Positions 43,260-52,273 are shown, counted from the stretch's first letter. The stretch: DNA of 64,000 nucleotides from Leptolyngbya subtilissima AS-A7 (GCF_039962255.1 NZ_JAMPKY010000010.1:124001-188000), one strand, 5' to 3'. Translations and numbers: made by a program. The notes: generated by a model from the sequence alone, not told the origin.

Positions 43260-43952
43260 ATGGATCTCAGAAGTAAGCTAAGGCGTATTCCCCTCGGCAT
43301 TTTGGCCGGATTAACTACTTTAGTAGTGGCCTCGGGCGGGTCTGTGGCATGGTTTACCTGGCGGGCTATCAACCCCACCCCCCCGGTGGCGGAGTTTCCT
43401 AACCTCAGCATTGACCCCGAACCCATCATGACTGTGCCGGAGGTCACCACCCCGGCCGCGCCGCCCAAGGTCGAAGAAACCATCCCAAAAGAACCGGTTA
43501 GCCAGCCCGCTCCGGCAGAAGTTACTGGCGAGGTCTACTGGCTCAAGGATGAGGGCACAGGCTTTGCGCTGGTGCCTCAGCCCATTACCGTCGCGGCCGA
43601 TGCCTCCCCCTCAGAGAAGGTCACTGCCGCATTTAGCGACCTGCTCTCCAAGTCGGGCGATCCGAGCCAGCAGGCATTCACCACAATTCCCGAACAGACT
43701 CAGCTGATCGAGGCTTCAGTGGAGGCAGACGGGATCCATGTCGATCTGTCGAGCAACTTTGAGACCGGCGGCGGCAGCGCAGCAATGATGGGTCGCCTCG
43801 GCCAGGTGATCTATACGGCCACCGCCTTTGACCCTGCCGCCCCAGTGTGGATTTCGGTGGATGGCAAGCCCCTGACGGTGCTGGGGGGTGAGGGCTTGGA
43901 GGTCAGTCAGCCCATGACCCGCAGCGATTTTGATGAAGGGTTTGGTTTATAG
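43260..43952 (+). CDS. GerMN-domain protein with N-terminal membrane anchor
   Basis: The 230-residue protein has a short basic start, one membrane helix (residues ~11-33) and a Pro-rich stretch to ~85. A GerMN domain follows: VYWLKDEGTGFALVPQPI, KVTAAFSDLLS, TQLIEASVEADGIHVDLSSNF. Cyanobacterial GerMN proteins are thought to act at the cell wall or envelope; the exact role is not known. It follows the DUF2993 gene by 52 bp on the same strand. Confidence 0.82.
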   Translation: MDLRSKLRRIPLGILAGLTTLVVASGGSVAWFTWRAINPTPPVAEFPNLSIDPEPIMTVPEVTTPAAPPKVEETIPKEPVSQPAPAEVTGEVYWLKDEGTGFALVPQPITVAADASPSEKVTAAFSDLLSKSGDPSQQAFTTIPEQTQLIEASVEADGIHVDLSSNFETGGGSAAMMGRLGQVIYTATAFDPAAPVWISVDGKPLTVLGGEGLEVSQPMTRSDFDEGFGL

Positions 43953-44084
43953 ACGAGTTCAGAAGGTTTTGCCTTGGCTTAACTGCCGGAATTGTGGCAG
44001 TTGCTAAGCACAGCCGCAGCTAAAGTGCTCACCTATGGCGGAACGGTCTACAATAAGTACCCATGTTCCACCCTAGAGCGCCTT

Positions 44085-44717
44085 ATGGATCTGTTCTCTA
44101 CGGCCCTGCCTCCCTGCCGTCTCGGCAAAGTGGTGAAATCTAACTCCCACTGCGACTATGTGGTGCAGGTTGACGACGCCCAGGATGTCTGTTCGCCACC
44201 AACGCCTGAGGACTGCGGCTTTGGTCAGTTTGTCAGCTTTGACAACGACAGCCGCCACTGGGCAGTGGGGCTGGTATACAACTCGCAGCTGTTTAACCCG
44301 CTATTTTTTAACAGCGGGCCACGGCTTTCTAGTGAGCCTGATCCTTTGTTTACCCCCGATTTAGTGCAAGAGACTCGCACCCTGCTGGGGGTGGTGCTGG
44401 TAGGTACCTTAGAGGGCGAGGGCAATCAGCGCTATGGAAAACACGGCATTCCTCGGGTGGTGGTGCCCGCTAATACGCCGGTCTATGGCCTGACGCCAGA
44501 GCAGGTGCACTGCTTCCACTGCAACGAAGACGGGCAGACGCAGTTTAGCTACTACAGCCATTTGCTCAGGTCGGGAGGCGTGTTTGCCGCTCAACTGGCT
44601 CAGCAGGTGCTAGCTGAGCTAGTTGACAGTGGTCTGTTCACCGGGGCCGACCAAAGAGCGCTGATGGTGCTGGGTAAAGAGCTGAGCTGGAAGAATACCC
44701 TAGGGGCAATTCGATGA
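44085..44717 (+). CDS. conserved cyanobacterial protein, possibly a HAS-barrel protein
   Basis: From the ATG at 44085 the product has 210 residues and no membrane segment. The first part (FGQFVSFDNDSRHWAVGLVYNSQLFNP) looks like the beta-barrel found at the N-terminus of HerA-type ATPases and ATP synthases (HAS barrel), but no ATPase domain follows. Later blocks are VLVGTLEGEGNQRYGKHGIPR and VPANTPVYGLTPEQVHCFH. The frame stays open for 31 codons upstream, with less typical content. The function is unknown. Confidence 0.65.
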   Translation: MDLFSTALPPCRLGKVVKSNSHCDYVVQVDDAQDVCSPPTPEDCGFGQFVSFDNDSRHWAVGLVYNSQLFNPLFFNSGPRLSSEPDPLFTPDLVQETRTLLGVVLVGTLEGEGNQRYGKHGIPRVVVPANTPVYGLTPEQVHCFHCNEDGQTQFSYYSHLLRSGGVFAAQLAQQVLAELVDSGLFTGADQRALMVLGKELSWKNTLGAIR

Positions 44718-44765
44718 CCAAGGGCGCTCCGAACCAGTATTTACGCGTTTGATTAGATGCCTTTG

Positions 44766-44786
44766 GCTAGAAACCGGGTTTCTAGC
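44766..44786. repeat. palindrome of the common AGAAACCGGGTTTCT type
   Basis: GCTAGAAACC (44766-44775) and GGTTTCTAGC (44777-44786) form a near-perfect palindrome in the 226-bp gap between two convergent genes. Similar palindromes are widespread in cyanobacterial intergenic DNA. It could help end transcription from the gene at 44085-44717. Confidence 0.6.
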
Positions 44787-44943
44787 TTGCGATGCACTTT
44801 AGCTAGAGCCGTATCTTCAAACATTCGGTTTTTGTAACGCGATCCAAATATCTAAACCAGCGGAAGCTTCGCCTGCAATTTGCTGATTGTGCAGTTGACT
44901 TCAGCCGTTTTAATTGCAGCCTCTCTAAGCGGGTATGGCAGGC

Positions 44944-45738
44944 CTATGCCAGGGTAGCTAGGCACAGCAGCAGGGTTTCGGTCCATTCCACTGTGGCTCC
45001 GTAGGTGTCGCCAGTGTGCCCTCCTAGGCGATAATCCAGCCAGGCTCCTATGAGAAGGGGGGCAACCAATCCCCCCACCAGGCTGATACCGATGAGCAAA
45101 ATTTGCTCGGGCTGTCTCCAGAGCCAAAGACCATGTATTCCTAGAGCAAGCGATAGGCCTAACAGCCAGTCTTGGGGCGATCGCAAATGCTCCCGATGCA
45201 GCGCTCCTTTACCCTCAGCACGCAGGTAGGGGTAACGAGCGATCGCCACTACCTGGCCCCAGCGACCCCACACCATTGCTGCCACCAGTACCCAGCCGTG
45301 CCCGGTGGCTAGCTCCGCCAGCGCTAGGGTTTTGAGACCGAGAATCGCGATCGCTGCCATCACCCCAAAGGCTCCGCTGTGGCTGTCGGCCATCACCGCC
45401 AGACGCCGCTGAGGGTCCATTACCGCCAGGCCATCGGCAGTATCCATGGCGCCGTCGAGGTGCAGGCCGCCAGTTAGCCATACCCCCAGACCAATCACCA
45501 GGGCACTGCGGGTTAGGGTCGGCATACCCAGTTGAGCCAGGGCAAAATCGACTGCGACCAAACTAAGGCCTAGGCCCAGGCCCACCACCGGAGCCAGTGG
45601 GGCAATGCCCTCAAAGCGCGGCTGCCAACCTGGAGGCAACGGCAGCTTTGTGTAGAACAAAATGGATCCTCCCAAACGGGCAAACCAGCCGGGACGAGGG
45701 GTGGTCTCACCGGGTCGCGCGGGGGGCAATGGGGTCAC
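44944..45738 (-). CDS. cobS: cobalamin synthase (adenosylcobinamide-GDP ribazoletransferase)
   Basis: The 264-residue membrane enzyme joins alpha-ribazole to adenosylcobinamide-GDP at the end of cobalamin (in cyanobacteria, pseudocobalamin) synthesis. It has the family motif GGLHLDGAMDTADGLAV near residue 90 and MADSHSGAFGVMA, with six or so membrane helices. The start codon is GTG at 45738, after which the polar N-terminus reaches the membrane. No cobalamin riboswitch is visible upstream. It stands apart from other cob genes. Confidence 0.92.
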   Translation of the reverse strand: MTPLPPARPGETTPRPGWFARLGGSILFYTKLPLPPGWQPRFEGIAPLAPVVGLGLGLSLVAVDFALAQLGMPTLTRSALVIGLGVWLTGGLHLDGAMDTADGLAVMDPQRRLAVMADSHSGAFGVMAAIAILGLKTLALAELATGHGWVLVAAMVWGRWGQVVAIARYPYLRAEGKGALHREHLRSPQDWLLGLSLALGIHGLWLWRQPEQILLIGISLVGGLVAPLLIGAWLDYRLGGHTGDTYGATVEWTETLLLCLATLA

Positions 45739-45971
45739 GGATCCACCTCTGCGCTGTAGAGAAACATTTCGGCAAAATTACGGAGACTTCAGCATTTTGG
45801 CGGAATGCCTAGCCATTGGGCCTTTGGCAGAATTGTCTCAGGGTTTTCCACAGAGCTAAGCGATCGCTGGGCAGATCATTCCCAGCGATATCGAGTATCG
45901 TGGATATAGACCCACAGGAGCGATCGCCACGGGCTTTGCTCCACCCGCCAACGTAGCGTGGTTAAAAACCC

Positions 45972-46427
45972 ATGAATCACGAGCGTGCTAGCAATTTAAG
46001 TATCCCCGCTCCTTGTTTAATCGATAGCGGGGTCGTTGTCAACAAAAACGACATGCTCAGGCTACTGCAAGATCTGGGACAAGTGCAGTACCGCCATTTT
46101 CAAGACGGCATTACCCTCTCTGAGGGCCAAGGACTGGTCATGGAAGTGTTTGCCGATGGGCAACAGGCCACGCTAGTGGCTAATCATACACTCTATATCA
46201 ACGTTTACAGCTTTGATTGCTTAGAACTTGGCAAAACCGATGCTGACGGGAACCATTTTGACTTGGTGCAAGACAACCGACGACTGCGCCTGATCCCGTT
46301 GTCTAACCCCATGCACGAGCACATTACGCGATCGGTTAACACTGCTGCCTTTGAGGCCATGGTCGCTGATGCCCTCTCCGCCAGCTGGGATGCCTGCCTC
46401 GACGACGATCGCAACTTCCTAGAGTAA
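45972..46427 (+). CDS. conserved hypothetical protein
   Basis: The 151-residue soluble protein begins with a poorly conserved ~25 residues, then VVVNKNDMLRLLQDLGQVQYRHFQDGITLSEGQGLVMEVFADG and a beta-strand pattern (TLVANHTLYINVYSFDCLEL). An alpha-helical end follows. I do not recognise a named family; this style of protein is common in cyanobacteria. Its coding bias and the strong terminator 13 bp downstream support a real gene. Confidence 0.65.
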   Translation: MNHERASNLSIPAPCLIDSGVVVNKNDMLRLLQDLGQVQYRHFQDGITLSEGQGLVMEVFADGQQATLVANHTLYINVYSFDCLELGKTDADGNHFDLVQDNRRLRLIPLSNPMHEHITRSVNTAAFEAMVADALSASWDACLDDDRNFLE

Positions 46428-46440
46428 TTAATTCAACTCA

Positions 46441-46480
46441 AAGATAAAGCGGCCTCAGCTAACTGAGGCCGCTTTATCTT
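46441..46480. terminator. perfect bidirectional terminator
   Basis: The perfect 18-bp stem AAGATAAAGCGGCCTCAG (46441-46458) / CTGAGGCCGCTTTATCTT (46463-46480) with tetraloop CTAA lies between convergent genes. The right arm runs into TTTAAA, and A-rich sequence precedes the left arm. Confidence 0.93.
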
Positions 46481-46485
46481 TAAAC

Positions 46486-48363
46486 CTATAACAGCGTTGG
46501 CATGGTGTCGTCGTGGGCGGAGTTGGGCTTGTTGGTAATCCAAACCGACTGATAGGGGGCCAGTTTGTAGATGGCGCGATCATCGGTAAACCGGTGGCCG
46601 CTGATTAAGTCGTACCAGTCGTCGGTGCTGACTAGGTTGAGATCACTCAGCTGTAGGTCTTGAGGCTGGTCGCTCAAATTGTGCACTGAGAAGATGCTCT
46701 GGTCGCGGGTCAGGCTTTGTCGCCAGAAGGCAAACAGAGCCGGGTTCATCGGGTGTAGCGTGTACTGGGTGGCGTTGGGGTGAAACGAGGTTTGCTGGCG
46801 ACGAATCTTGATCAGCCGCTTAAGTTCTGCCAGCACCTTGGCGTGGGAGGTGGTGGGGTCAGCCAGAGCAGTTTCCAGCGTCTTGAGATCCCACTTGTAG
46901 CGGTTGATGGTGCGGTTGTGGCCGGTTTCTTCAACGCCTTCGGTGTAGTTGTGGGTGGCCAGCAGGCTATGGATGTAGAAAGCGGGAATGCCCTCCAGCG
47001 CCATCATGATGGTCTGGGAGCAGAGGAACCGCTCTACCTGCCACTGGTCCTCGCCTTTAACGGTGCCCTTGAGGGCATCAAATAGTGAAATGTTAATTTC
47101 GTAGGGCGACTCGGTGCCGTCGGGGCGACTGCGCATGCTGATTTTGCCGCCAAAATTACGCATGGCTGCAATTAGCTGCTCATACTCGTCGCCGGTTAGC
47201 AGCCCTTCGGCGGGGCGCATGCCAATGCCGTCGTGGGAGGCGGTGAAGTTGAAGTAGGCGCAGCCGATGGGGGCAGGTGGCATGCTCATCATCCAGGTTT
47301 TGAGGTGGTCGGCGCGGCCCTGCATGAGCGCATTCAGCAGCAGCGGCGGCAGGCTGAAGTTATAGATCATGTGGGCTTCGTTGCGGTTGCCGAAGTAGCT
47401 GAGGTTCTCGCGGTTGGGCACGTTGGTCTCGGTGATCAGCGAAATACCGGGGTCAACCAGCTGCAAGATCTCGCGGAACAGGCGCACGATGGCGTGGGTT
47501 TCGGACAGGTGCATGCAGTTGGTACTGTGCTTTTTCCACAAAAAGCCCACCGCATCGAGGCGAATGTAGCGCGCCCCGGCCTCGACGTAGGCCAGGATAA
47601 TTTTGACGTACTCGATCAGCACGTCGGGGTTCTCAAAGTTGACATCGACCTGGTCAGCACTGAAGGTAGTCCAAACGTGCTTTTCCCCTGTGGGGGTCTC
47701 TACCGGGGTCAGCAGTGGCGAACTGCGGGGTCGCACTACTTGAGACAGGTCTTCGCTGGGGTCAGCGGTGATGAAATAGTTGCGGCCGGGCAGTTCGTTC
47801 TTCTTAAACTGCTCAAACCATTCGTGCCGGCTGGAGATGTGATTGATCACCAGGTCGGCCATCAGGTTGAAATTGGTAGCAATTCGCTTGATGTCGTCCC
47901 AACTGCCCAGCTCGGGGTTGACTTGGAGATAGTCGATGATGGCAAAGCCATCGTCGGAGCTGTAGGGGAAGAAGGGCAAAATGTGGACACCAGTGATGGT
48001 GTCGTAGAGATGGGTTTCGAGAAACTCGGCCAGCACCGATAGGGGGGGGCGATCGCCATCACAGATAGTATCGCCGTAGGTAATTAGCAGAACATTGTTG
48101 TGGTTCCACTTTTTAAGATCTTCGCGGCCTGAGGGGCACAGGGTGTCTTTAATCAGAGCAAAGATTTCGGTGGTCAACCGCTCGGCTGTGTCCGAGGGAT
48201 AAACCTTTTCTAACAGGGGTTTGATGTTATTGGTCACGCGACAATAGGGTGGGCTCTCTACAGAAATATCTAGCTTATTTATAGAGTGATTTTGAGGGGC
48301 TGTCTGGGCCGCAACGTTTTGATAGGAGGCGGATTGCTTAGTACGATTTTTAGCGACAGTCAT
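46486..48363 (-). CDS. GH13_18 sugar phosphorylase (glucosylglycerate or sucrose phosphorylase type)
   Basis: The 625-residue protein is an alpha-amylase-fold phosphorylase. Blocks are LLITYGDTICDGDRPPL and VHILPFFPYSSDDGFAI near 115, IADLVINH-like DLVINHISSRHEWF, the nucleophile in RYIRLDAVGFLWKK near 269, the acid/base in LITETNVP near 311 and TASHDGIGMRP near 375. Sucrose-phosphorylase-subfamily members release glucose-1-phosphate from sucrose, sucrose-6-phosphate or glucosylglycerate. Glucosylglycerate is a known cyanobacterial compatible solute, so that substrate is plausible but not proven. An extra ~45-residue N-terminus is of low complexity. Confidence 0.85.
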   Translation of the reverse strand: MTVAKNRTKQSASYQNVAAQTAPQNHSINKLDISVESPPYCRVTNNIKPLLEKVYPSDTAERLTTEIFALIKDTLCPSGREDLKKWNHNNVLLITYGDTICDGDRPPLSVLAEFLETHLYDTITGVHILPFFPYSSDDGFAIIDYLQVNPELGSWDDIKRIATNFNLMADLVINHISSRHEWFEQFKKNELPGRNYFITADPSEDLSQVVRPRSSPLLTPVETPTGEKHVWTTFSADQVDVNFENPDVLIEYVKIILAYVEAGARYIRLDAVGFLWKKHSTNCMHLSETHAIVRLFREILQLVDPGISLITETNVPNRENLSYFGNRNEAHMIYNFSLPPLLLNALMQGRADHLKTWMMSMPPAPIGCAYFNFTASHDGIGMRPAEGLLTGDEYEQLIAAMRNFGGKISMRSRPDGTESPYEINISLFDALKGTVKGEDQWQVERFLCSQTIMMALEGIPAFYIHSLLATHNYTEGVEETGHNRTINRYKWDLKTLETALADPTTSHAKVLAELKRLIKIRRQQTSFHPNATQYTLHPMNPALFAFWRQSLTRDQSIFSVHNLSDQPQDLQLSDLNLVSTDDWYDLISGHRFTDDRAIYKLAPYQSVWITNKPNSAHDDTMPTLL

Positions 48364-49111
48364 ATTAACCTACAGTTTCCAGTAGTGGTTTACGGTAGTC
48401 TTTGCATCAAAAAGCAGTTGCCGCCGGGGGAATAGTTCCCTCGAACAGCGCCTGCCGGTAAGCATTGATGGCCAACCCATTGAGGCTAACGAGCTAGCCT
48501 ATTGGGCAGGCCACTTAGAGCTCAAAGCATGACGGGAAAACAGCTGCACCATCCCTTCGCCCTGTCGTATCGGCCTGGGAAATTGAACGGTACAAGTGTT
48601 TGTGTTGTTGCTAGAGCTGATGTGGACTAATGCCACGCAATTACCATCGATGGAGTTCCGAGAGTTCCCGCCGCTGGGGTCGAAGAAAACACGGGATAAC
48701 GGTGGCAATGGCTAAATAACAGAGTTTTAGTGACGAATTTCAGATAGATGTTGTTTCGATCGCTGCGTGACGGCAGGTTGCAACCGGCACACGTTTTCTC
48801 CCTGGGATAGTTCTGATGGTGGCATAGGTCACTCCAAAACGTGGCGCTAGGCTACGAAGTTCATAGCTTTTTAGGTATATCTTCGGAGTCTTCACAAAGC
48901 CTTAAGCACAGAGTCTTGAGGTGGACTGCGTACAGTACATTCTGGGGTGTTTGTACTGTGAGTGCTCGTGGACGGAGTTGAAATTTTAGATCGCTACTGA
49001 AGGAGCGATCGCGCTTTTATCCTCAACCGCGACTTGTTCTACCCACTGGAGCTGGATGGGCAACTACGTCTCTCATGTGATCACCTGGCAAGAGTGCCCC
49101 GACAGCACTGA
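48364..49111. other. intergenic region, no gene seen
   Basis: This stretch lies upstream of the sugar-phosphorylase gene (minus) and downstream of the C2-papain gene (minus). It holds no convincing gene. A 70-codon minus-strand frame at 48499-48708 lacks recognisable motifs and a ribosome site. GTACAGTAC at about 48940 with GTACTGT at about 48954 may be part of a regulatory site. Confidence 0.4.
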
Positions 49112-49149
49112 GCCGCACTCCCATCATCACGGCATGGTGGGAGTGCGGC
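49112..49149. terminator. hairpin in the C2-papain 3' region
   Basis: Perfect 12-bp arms GCCGCACTCCCA (49112-49123) and TGGGAGTGCGGC (49138-49149) with a 14-nt loop. On the plus strand AAATAATC follows; there is no strong T run on either side, so it may be a stability element. Confidence 0.5.
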
Positions 49150-49243
49150 AAATAATCAAACCGTAGGTAACGAGCGGGTAGGTGATGGTTTAGCTACGGC
49201 CTTTCAATTGAGTAGCCTGCTAAGCCAACGGTGACAGGTTTGT

Positions 49244-49281
49244 GGGTTTAGGGTTTAAGGCAGGCCTTAAACCCTAAACCC
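49244..49281 (-). terminator. 17-bp perfect palindrome of telomere-like units
   Basis: GGGTTTAGGGTTTAAGG (49244-49260) pairs perfectly with CCTTAAACCCTAAACCC (49265-49281) over a CAGG loop. It lies 44 bp past the C2-papain stop and can fold as that gene's terminator stem, though it has no clean T run. The 44 bp between (49282-49325) are pyrimidine-rich CCACCC/CATCC units resembling the octamer repeat at 9739-9770. Confidence 0.7.
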
Positions 49282-49325
49282 TTGACCCTCCACCCCTCAC
49301 TCATCCACCCCCTACCCATCTACCC

Positions 49326-50429
49326 CTATCGCCCAGTCACAACGCCCCACATATAGTCTTCAAAGGAGCCTTCGCCTCGATCGACGGAGTAAATGCTTCC
49401 CCAGCTGTAGCACTTAAAGCGAATGTGGCCGCTGTCGTGCTTATACCAAACGCCGTTGTCGATGCTGAGATCGCCTTGGTAGGCGACCCAGTGGTTGGGG
49501 AAGGCCACGGTGGGTGCACTGCCGCCAAGCATGGCGGCATCAATTAGGACAAAAGCCACACCCCCCTGACGACGGGCGGCATCTGCGCTTTTCATGGCGT
49601 CAAATTCGCCGTAAACAAAGGTAGATTCAAAGTCGACCTGGCTGTAGCCCAAGACTTCAGAAATCCAGCCCTTCATTTCCCAGGGGGTGGTGATGCCAGC
49701 AACGTTGTTTTCGAGGCTGCCAGAATCTCCAGTGACCGGAAAAATCAGGTTTTCGGTATCGCGCAGGGTGGCAATCAGCATCCAATCGGCGGCGGACATG
49801 CCGGAGCGAATTTTGCTCTGCCGCAGACCGTCGGAGGGCCGTACGGTTTTAGTGCGGCCGCGGAACTGACCAGTTTCGTAGAGAGAGCGGCAGAACTCGA
49901 CGTAGCGAGCGGGCTGTTTAGACACCAGCTCAAACACAATGGCGGTAGGGCCGCAGAAGGGGGTGTAGTTTTGGTTGATTTTGAGCGGGTTGGCAACCGT
50001 AGCGCGAATGTCTTGAATCAGCTCGGCTTTGGTAATTTGGGGCCACACTCCTGGTTGAGAGGATTGCTCAAAGGCAGCGATCGCACTGGCAACCGGGTCA
50101 ACATCAGGTACATCAATGACCTGGTAGCGCAATTGGTAGTTGGCCCCGTCGCGGGTAAACGCGGCGGTAGCGCCTGAGGTTAGCCCAGCGGTGATGTGAA
50201 CAGAGCCCAAAAAATCGTCGGCGTCGGGAGAATCTTCGTCCCAGAGCTTGATTTCCACGCCGTCGTTAAAGGTGTAAGTCTGATTCAAAGACCAGGTATT
50301 GCCATCATTGAGGTTGCGCTTGAGGTGGGGTTGCAGCGCACCATCAACGAGAACTTCGAGACGGCACTCGTCAGCGCCCCAGTCTTCGGTTTCATTGCAC
50401 TTGAGCTGGCCCAAAATCAATTGACGCAT
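49326..50429 (-). CDS. C2-like domain plus papain-like cysteine-peptidase domain protein
   Basis: The 367-residue protein has two parts. Residues 1-~110 form an eight-strand beta domain with an acidic calcium-type loop WDEDSPDADDFLG near 63-75, as in C2 domains. Residues ~145-365 look like a papain-like fold: a candidate nucleophile Cys in NYTPFCGPTAIVFELV near 158 and a candidate His in FPNHWVAYQGD near 311, followed by KHDSGHIRFKCYSWG. There is no signal peptide. I do not know this combination by name. It could be a secreted or contact-delivered effector, or a housekeeping protease. AAGGAA before the ATG supports the start. It stands alone between large gaps. Confidence 0.6.
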   Translation of the reverse strand: MRQLILGQLKCNETEDWGADECRLEVLVDGALQPHLKRNLNDGNTWSLNQTYTFNDGVEIKLWDEDSPDADDFLGSVHITAGLTSGATAAFTRDGANYQLRYQVIDVPDVDPVASAIAAFEQSSQPGVWPQITKAELIQDIRATVANPLKINQNYTPFCGPTAIVFELVSKQPARYVEFCRSLYETGQFRGRTKTVRPSDGLRQSKIRSGMSAADWMLIATLRDTENLIFPVTGDSGSLENNVAGITTPWEMKGWISEVLGYSQVDFESTFVYGEFDAMKSADAARRQGGVAFVLIDAAMLGGSAPTVAFPNHWVAYQGDLSIDNGVWYKHDSGHIRFKCYSWGSIYSVDRGEGSFEDYMWGVVTGR

Positions 50430-51193
50430 GGGGAAATTCCTTAGGGTGAATGAGTTGACTCTGAAAACTTCACCCCCGCCCCGTAAATTTACTGACTCAA
50501 CATGCCATTTGAGACCAGAGAAAAATTTGGCATAGCGCTATCTGGACAGCCGGCTCCAAACGGGCTAAACACGCACTCAGCCTTTGAGATGGCCGTAATG
50601 TCAATGCTGTTTGAGCCTCTATATCTCTCTGAGCGAACACTATGAAGCCTTCGGCTTGGCTACGCCGATGCTCCGGCTGTATTGCCTTGATTGAACTGAA
50701 GGACAGGCTCGAATTCGGCACAGGACAGGCGTAGTCAAAAGACTAACCACTGCTTACGCTTCATTCTTGATCACGCTGTAGACATAAGAAAATTTGGAGC
50801 CAGCTTGCTTCACCTCTTAGAGAGGGTCCATTTAGCTCCAGCAAATTGGGGAAACAGGCCTCGACACCATGTCGCTTTCAGAGTTTCCCTCAAGGAATTA
50901 GATGCCGAAAGGTCACCTGAGGCTCAAGCATTGATTGACTGGCTTAATATTTAGGCGGATGGTCCTAGGTCGAGTCGCTGACCATCCGTGACCCTACCTC
51001 GCCGACATCGTCGCGCAACCAGCGGGTGTGGGTGTTTAACCCCGACTCTACAAGACCGCATTCATTGAGCTAGCAACCAGATTGAAGCCTGCATCCTTAG
51101 AGACAACAGCTGTTCAGTGACAGGCTACTACTAGGATAGAGCTGAGCACTTTTGGGGTCGCACTCAAGACACTCAGCTCCAATAGGACTTACG
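50430..51193. other. intergenic region with possible gene debris
   Basis: This 764-bp gap contains no intact gene. One plus-strand frame at about 50880-50950 reads VSLKELDAERSPEAQALIDW and stops; it looks like the end of a lost gene but matches nothing I recognise. A weak hairpin (CGGATGGTC at 50956-50964 with GACCATCCG at 50980-50988) lies just after it. Confidence 0.35.
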
Positions 51194-51547
51194 CTATTTA
51201 GCCCCAGCACTGGCGGCGGCCAAAATTTGGGGCAAGCCGATTTCGCTACACACTTCGTAGAACGAGGTCACGGGCGGCGTCTCAAACAGGTGGGCAATTT
51301 TGCCCAGGGTCTTTTGATAGACCTCGCTCTGGTTGTCGTCCATATCCTCAATGCTGTCCCAGAGAATGATAGCGATGCCGCGATCGCTGCCCGGCTCCTG
51401 AAGCAGGTAGGCCCCTTGAAAACCTTTGGTGTAGGTCGATACCGCCTTTTCGTAGAGCTGGCGGGCTTCGCTAAAACAGCCGGGTTTGAACTCCCCAATG
51501 GCTACGTAAGCGTACTTGTGGCGCAAAAAATCGTCGAAGTCAGTCAT
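51194..51547 (-). CDS. small dimeric alpha/beta-barrel (ABM-like) protein
   Basis: The 117-residue protein has the beta-alpha-beta pattern of dimeric ferredoxin-like barrels: YVAIGEFKPGCFSEARQLYEKAV, GFQGAYLLQEPGSDRGIAIILWDSIEDM, then a helix and LFETPPVTSFYEV. Relatives include antibiotic-biosynthesis-monooxygenase and stress-responsive proteins. There is no clear catalytic residue set, so the function is open. It stands alone, with 90 bp to the hsp20 stop. Confidence 0.65.
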   Translation of the reverse strand: MTDFDDFLRHKYAYVAIGEFKPGCFSEARQLYEKAVSTYTKGFQGAYLLQEPGSDRGIAIILWDSIEDMDDNQSEVYQKTLGKIAHLFETPPVTSFYEVCSEIGLPQILAAASAGAK

Positions 51548-51637
51548 AAATGGAATCAGTCCTAGGTCTCATCGTAGATCCAGTGTCGATCAGATGTTGA
51601 CACCCAACTCTTTTTCTTACCTAGGCTTTAGATTCTG

Positions 51638-52144
51638 TTACCGATCTTCTAACAAACGCTGCCCCCAGGCTTTGAGCGCTAGACCCAACTCCATCCGTGC
51701 CCGCTGCCAACCTTGCATGAGCCGCTGCCCCCAGCCTTTGGCTTTGGGCAACGTTACCACGATCGCCCCACCCTGGTAGGCCACCTGCACCCGGCGATCG
51801 AGCACTCGCTCGGGTAGCGGCACCGTCTGCTGAAAATAATTGATCCCCAAACTCTGAATTAACGAGCTGCGATAGCCCGACTGCCGCTGGCCTGAAAAGG
51901 TGAGCGACTTGCTGGTGGCCCGCACCTGCACGGCCTGAGGCTCTACCCCAGGCAAAAAAGCCGTTACCACCAAAGCGTTGGCGGTGTCTTCAATCTCGAT
52001 GGAGGGTAGCTGTACTCGACCTGTAGGGGAAAGCCCCACGGGCATTAGGGCCGCGGCGATCGCCTGCATCTGGGCCTGTGCCGCACCCAGGCTCCACATG
52101 GACTGGGCATTCGGTGGTTGAGACGATGATTGCCAAGTGGCCAT
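51638..52144 (-). CDS. Hsp20/alpha-crystallin small heat-shock protein
   Basis: The 168-residue protein has a ~45-residue disordered N-terminus, then the alpha-crystallin domain: PSIEIEDTANALVVTAFLPGVEPQAVQVRATSKSL split over several strands. YFQQTVPLPERVLDRRVQVAYQGGAIVVTLPKAK contains the conserved strand before the C-terminal extension (GAIVVTLPK). The tail is unusually long and helical and lacks a clear I-x-I/V anchor after the domain, which might limit oligomer formation. It should hold unfolded proteins during stress. It is divergent from dinB (129 bp). Confidence 0.85.
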   Translation of the reverse strand: MATWQSSSQPPNAQSMWSLGAAQAQMQAIAAALMPVGLSPTGRVQLPSIEIEDTANALVVTAFLPGVEPQAVQVRATSKSLTFSGQRQSGYRSSLIQSLGINYFQQTVPLPERVLDRRVQVAYQGGAIVVTLPKAKGWGQRLMQGWQRARMELGLALKAWGQRLLEDR

Positions 52145-52273
52145 AGCCCTAACTCTCTAATTTCTATACTTAAATCATCGCGGCAAGCCCGCTATTCCGC
52201 AGGGAGGAAAGCCCCCTGTCCTAAGGTGGTATAACCGCCATGCCTCGCTAGTAATGTCGCGATCGCCGTCTCA

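Noticed and set aside
45739-45971. Cobalamin riboswitch before cobS
   Set aside because: No B12-box-like sequence was seen on the minus strand upstream of the GTG start.
48499-48708. Minus-strand 69-aa frame in the 48.4-49.3 kb gap
   Set aside because: Low-complexity Ser/Asn-rich product with no ribosome site or recognisable family; too weak to call.
49244-49325. CRISPR array or true telomere
   Set aside because: It is a single palindrome plus degenerate short units, with no regular spacers and no chromosome end.
50497-50721. Minus-strand 74-aa frame upstream of the C2-papain gene
   Set aside because: No motif, no ribosome site, and the region contains other gene debris.
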